Source of the DNA: JANMEX01 sp031423755
Lineage (GTDB): Bacteria; Pseudomonadota; Alphaproteobacteria; Rhizobiales; Rhizobiaceae
Length of the DNA stretch: 17,657 nt
Reading direction: 5' to 3'
Assembly (NCBI GenBank): GCA_031423755.1
Contig: JANPGC010000266.1
Location: 1-17,657, forward strand
In this document: one piece after another, positions 15,279-17,657 of the stretch
Layout: every line of letters starts with the position of its first letter
How positions within the stretch are numbered: the stretch's first letter is position 1
Made by a program: the position numbers and the translations under genes
Notes under the pieces: generated by a model
Databases searched by the model: none
Told to the model about the DNA's origin: nothing
Seen by the model: only the letters and a program-made list of their open reading frames with translations

Positions 15279-15297
15279 GAGCGCTCGAAAAGCGCTC
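15279..15297 (-). terminator. Stem-loop after the Sel1-repeat gene, possible terminator
   Basis: GAGCGCT and AGCGCTC form a seven-base-pair stem with a five-base loop, followed on the minus strand by CCTTTCTCT. It lies 36 bases after the Sel1 gene stop. The T-rich tail is interrupted, so termination would be partial. If real, it separates the ABC/Sel1 operon from the dehydrogenase gene. Confidence 0.35.
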
Positions 15298-15332
15298 TGG
15301 TGCCGTACGAAATGTGCTCGGAAATTCAGAAA

Positions 15333-15878
15333 CTACCAGACGCGGCGCTCATCCGCATCGGGGATGGCAACGTCTGTGTCATAGTCAGCGTCGATCAATT
15401 TTTGCGCGTCAAGGAAGCCTTTGGCAGCGGACTTGTTGATCCATTCCTTGCCAGCCTCAATGTCCTTGGGGGTGCCCAGCCCGCGAAGCAGCGACAGGCC
15501 GTAATTGTATTCGCCAACCTTGTAGCCGCGGTCGGCGGAGCGCTTTGACCAGTCGGTGGCCGTCTCGAAATTCTGCTCCACGCCGTAGCCGTTTTCATAC
15601 ATGTAGGATTTCCAGGCATAGGCGGCATCAACGCCTGACTGGACGCATTTGTCGAAAATCTTGTTGCCATTGACATGGTCGCCGGACTTGGTCGCGGCAT
15701 AGCCATACATGCAGGCGGTGGATTTGCCGTTTTTGAAATCATAGTGATTGGCAAAATAATTCAGCGTCATCTCTTCAGGATTGAGAATGCCATCCGCAGT
15801 CTCGACCTCGTCCATGGCGGCAAAAGCCGGGCCGGACAGGGACATTGCAACAATGGCTGCTGCACAGAAAATATTCAT
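15333..15878 (-). CDS. Secreted Sel1-repeat protein of the PQQ alcohol dehydrogenase cluster
   Basis: The protein has 181 residues. The start ATG 15878 overlaps the permease stop (ATGA) and is preceded by GAGGAG; a longer open frame would overlap the permease gene. The signal peptide MNIFCAAAIVAMSLSGPAFA-A is clear, so the protein is periplasmic. Two Sel1-like (TPR-related) repeats are seen at about 84-118 (YMYENGYGVEQNFETATDWSKRSADRG) and 120-156 (GLSLLRGLGTPKDIEAGKEWINKSAAKG). Cys56 and Cys78 could form a disulfide. Sel1 repeats mediate protein contacts. Its position between the ABC exporter and the dehydrogenase suggests an accessory or assembly role in periplasmic alcohol oxidation, but no specific function is known to me. 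Confidence 0.72.
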   Translation of the reverse strand: MNIFCAAAIVAMSLSGPAFAAMDEVETADGILNPEEMTLNYFANHYDFKNGKSTACMYGYAATKSGDHVNGNKIFDKCVQSGVDAAYAWKSYMYENGYGVEQNFETATDWSKRSADRGYKVGEYNYGLSLLRGLGTPKDIEAGKEWINKSAAKGFLDAQKLIDADYDTDVAIPDADERRVW

Positions 15879-16675
15879 GCGACTTGTCTCCTCACCAGCC
15901 CGTATTTCGGATTGTATCCGACAACGGCCAGAGCGCCAAAGAGTGCGATTGTAACAAGTGTCACTGCACACGCAATGGGCTCGGCCTTGGCATATAGTGC
16001 ATAGCGGATCAGCTCGACATAATGGGTGAACGGATTGGCGGCACACAGATAGTAGAGGCCGACGCTGCTCTCGCGCATCTTCCACAGGGGATAAAGCGCC
16101 GACGAGAGAAAGAAGGCCGGGAAAATGACGAAGTTCATGACACCGGCGAAATTCTCCAATTGGCGGATGAAAGACGACAGGAAAAGCCCGATGGCGCCAA
16201 GGGCCATACCGGTCAGGATCAGCGCAGGCAATACTGTCAGATAGCCGATTATCGGCATTTTGATGCCGTATAAGCGCGCGATCAGAAGGAAGACATAAAC
16301 CTGCAGTATCGAAACGAAAGTTCCGGCGAGCAGCTTGGAAAACAAAATGAACCAGCGCGGCAGCGGGCTGGTGAGCAGCACCCGCATTGAGCCCATCTCG
16401 CGGTCATGGACCATCGCCAGCGAGGTCTGCATGCCGTTGAACAGCTGGATCATCGCGACAAGACCGGGGAGGATGTAGGTCTCGTATGGCACATAGGTCT
16501 GATAGGGCGGGATGATGGACACGCCAAGCGCGGCGCGGAAGCCGGCGGCAAACACGAACAGCCAGATCAGCGGCCGCACCAGCGCTGAAAGGAACCGCTC
16601 GCGCTGATGGACAAAGCGCAGCAGCTCGCGCTTGACAATGCCGGTAAGCGCGATGGCTGCGTGCCCAGGCGTCAT
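15875..16675 (-). CDS. ABC-2 type permease, PedC-like (PQQ alcohol dehydrogenase-associated)
   Basis: The protein has 266 residues. I chose ATG 16675 because it overlaps the ATPase stop (ATGA), as expected for a tightly coupled pair; the open frame further upstream lies inside the ATPase gene. It has six hydrophobic segments. Typical ABC-2 parts are RFLSALVRPLIWLFVFAAGF, an extracellular loop with YVPYETYILPGLVAM and the coupling segment MVHDREMGSMRVLLTSPLPRWF. The late FPAFFLSSALYPLW and NPFTHYVELIRYALY patterns are shared with NodJ/PedC-type exporters. PedC of Pseudomonas putida belongs to a transporter linked to 2-phenylethanol breakdown. By analogy this pair may export an alcohol or a toxic product, or place a component in the periplasm; the substrate is unknown. 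Confidence 0.82.
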   Translation of the reverse strand: MTPGHAAIALTGIVKRELLRFVHQRERFLSALVRPLIWLFVFAAGFRAALGVSIIPPYQTYVPYETYILPGLVAMIQLFNGMQTSLAMVHDREMGSMRVLLTSPLPRWFILFSKLLAGTFVSILQVYVFLLIARLYGIKMPIIGYLTVLPALILTGMALGAIGLFLSSFIRQLENFAGVMNFVIFPAFFLSSALYPLWKMRESSVGLYYLCAANPFTHYVELIRYALYAKAEPIACAVTLVTIALFGALAVVGYNPKYGLVRRQVA

Positions 16676-17427
16676 GCCGCGGCCCCTTCCTTGTTGAAAC
16701 TGTCGAGCACATCCTCGAGGCTGGCCTTGCCCAAATCCGCCAACACGTCCTGCAAGGCACCATCGGCAACAATCGCGCCGCCGGATAGCAAAATCACCTG
16801 ATCGCCGTCCATCACCTCGTCCGCCAGATGGGTTGCCCACAGGACCGCGATGTTCTTTTCAGCCGCCAGCCTGTGAATGAACTCCACAAGATCGCGGCGC
16901 GTCGGCATGTCGAGGCCGACTGTCGGCTCATCAAGCAGAAGCAAATCCGGACTTGCAAGCAGCGCGCGGACGATCTCCACCCGCCGCCGGTGGCCGCCAT
17001 TAAGGGTCCGCGCCTTGTCATTTAGCCGGCTCTGAATTTGCATGGTGTTCAGTAGCGGCAGCGCGCGGTCCAGCGTCTGGTGTTTCGTCAATCCCTGCAA
17101 CGCGCCGAAATAAGAGAGGTTCTGGCCGACCGTGAGATCAAGATCAAGCGTCGGTGACTGGAAGACAATGCCGATGCGGCGCATGATTTCGGCTGTCTCG
17201 GCCAAGGCGTTCAAACCGGCGAATGTGATGGCCCCGGTTTGCGCGGGCAGCAATCTGGTCAACAGCGAAAACAATGTCGTCTTGCCAGCGCCATTCGCGC
17301 CGATCAGCATGGTCACGCGACCGCGCGCCACGTCAAAGCTGAGCTTGTTGAGCACCGGCTTTTGGCCGTAGGCAAAGCTCAGGTTTTGGATGCGGACGAC
17401 GGGGTCCTGGGTGTGTTGGTGTTTGAT
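16672..17427 (-). CDS. ABC transporter ATP-binding protein of the PedC-type exporter, apparent ATC start
   Basis: The protein has 251 residues if it starts at ATC 17427. A perfect AGGAG (17438-17434) sits six bases upstream of that ATC. The frame is open back to a TAA at 17490-17488 and has no ATG, GTG or TTG before the GTG at 17355. Starting there would remove the first strand and the A-loop Tyr20 (NLSFAYGQKP). Motifs are Walker A GANGAGKT (43-50), Q-loop Gln90 in GIVFQSPTLD, a signature LNGGHRRRVEI (142-152) in which Ser and Gln of LSGGQ are Asn and His, Walker B LLLLDEP (162-168) and His200 in the switch. The LNGGH form is, to my recollection, normal for the PQQ-alcohol-dehydrogenase-linked ATPases. 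It works with the overlapping PedC-like permease. The gene upstream of it lies beyond the window. Confidence 0.75.
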   Translation of the reverse strand: MKHQHTQDPVVRIQNLSFAYGQKPVLNKLSFDVARGRVTMLIGANGAGKTTLFSLLTRLLPAQTGAITFAGLNALAETAEIMRRIGIVFQSPTLDLDLTVGQNLSYFGALQGLTKHQTLDRALPLLNTMQIQSRLNDKARTLNGGHRRRVEIVRALLASPDLLLLDEPTVGLDMPTRRDLVEFIHRLAAEKNIAVLWATHLADEVMDGDQVILLSGGAIVADGALQDVLADLGKASLEDVLDSFNKEGAAA

Positions 17428-17460
17428 GCTGCGCTCCTGTTTCGGCTGGTTTAAGAGGCA

Positions 17461-17616
17461 AGTCCCCCTCCCTCTTGTGGGGAGGGGTTAGGGGTGGGGG
17501 TCGCGAGCGACGCGAGCAACTAAGAACTCTTCGCCATAGCGGCGCTCGTCAGTCATTTGCGTGGCTCGCTTTGCTGGCGACCCCCACCCCAACCCACCCC
17601 ACAAGGGGCAGGAAGT
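17461..17616. repeat. Imperfect palindromic intergenic repeat, ~156 bp
   Basis: Left arm 17461-17504 and right arm 17577-17616 are inverted copies with a few mismatches and a two-base gap; the best shared block is TTGTGGGG, then a G-rich stretch ending GGGGTGGGGGTCGC. The pairing continues more loosely inward (GTCGCGAGCGACGCGAGC against a GCTCGCTTTGCTGGCGAC-type stretch), leaving a loop of about 40 bases. Such G/C-rich mirrored elements are scattered in Mesorhizobium-type genomes. No transposase lies within it. On the minus strand it is immediately upstream of the ABC ATPase and so may lie in its promoter region. The last 41 bases of the window show nothing I can name. Confidence 0.7.
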
Positions 17617-17657
17617 CTCTTCTTGATTTGCTCCAGGGCCACCCACAAGGCAGCACC

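Noticed and set aside
17618..17657. Possible C-terminal end of another minus-strand gene at the window edge
   Set aside because: One minus-strand frame gives a plausible peptide (ALWVALEQIKKRLPAP), but it runs straight into the palindromic repeat and only about 13 codons lie outside it, so it cannot be judged.
1..17657. CRISPR arrays, tRNA or rRNA genes, complete insertion sequences, phage or defence genes
   Set aside because: No regularly spaced direct repeats, no tRNA-like cloverleaf or rRNA sequence, and no intact transposase, integrase or known defence domains were seen on either strand.

Overview
The window suggests an alphaproteobacterium, most likely of the order Hyphomicrobiales (Rhizobiales). 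The grounds are moderately high G+C, an ExoF-like polysaccharide export protein, long liv-type ABC operons ending in a racemase and a GntR regulator, a relic of a rhizobial-type IS6 transposase, and a palindromic CCCCACCCC/GGGGTGGGG intergenic repeat of a kind I associate with Mesorhizobium and its relatives. Genus cannot be fixed from the sequence alone.

Region 1 (1-6728, + strand) is the downstream end of a Pel-type exopolysaccharide locus. It holds the C-terminus of the membrane exporter PelG, an ExoF/Wza-type export protein with a long coiled coil, a stand-alone GH114 (PelA hydrolase-like) protein, a stand-alone PelA deacetylase-type protein, and a membrane-anchored TPR protein that resembles PelB without its outer-membrane barrel. 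The genes are 2-30 bp apart or overlap. Compared with the Pseudomonas pel operon, PelA is split in two, PelB is cut down, and a Wza-family protein stands where PelB barrel and PelC functions would be expected. The deacetylase also lacks one expected metal-binding histidine.

Region 2 (6729-7071) is a 343-bp gap. It holds a decayed IS6-family transposase start, a GTATAC-centred palindrome and a promoter-like pair just upstream of the next operon.

Region 3 (7072-13280, + strand) is a complete branched-chain-amino-acid-type ABC transporter (livK-H-M-G-F), followed by an Asp/Glu/hydantoin racemase-family enzyme and a GntR/FCD regulator. The regulator probably binds the palindrome upstream of livK. 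The substrate is more likely an amino acid, amide or hydantoin-like compound than simply leucine, but this is inferred from the racemase.

Region 4 (13331-17657, - strand) is a PQQ-dependent alcohol oxidation cluster. Reading on the minus strand it has an ABC ATPase, a PedC-like ABC permease, a secreted Sel1-repeat protein, and a periplasmic quinoprotein alcohol dehydrogenase carrying the Asp-x-Asp signature of lanthanide-dependent enzymes. A strong intrinsic terminator closes it, facing the end of region 3. The ATPase gene has no ATG/GTG/TTG where its ribosome-binding site points, only an ATC. A ~156-bp imperfect palindrome lies directly upstream of it.
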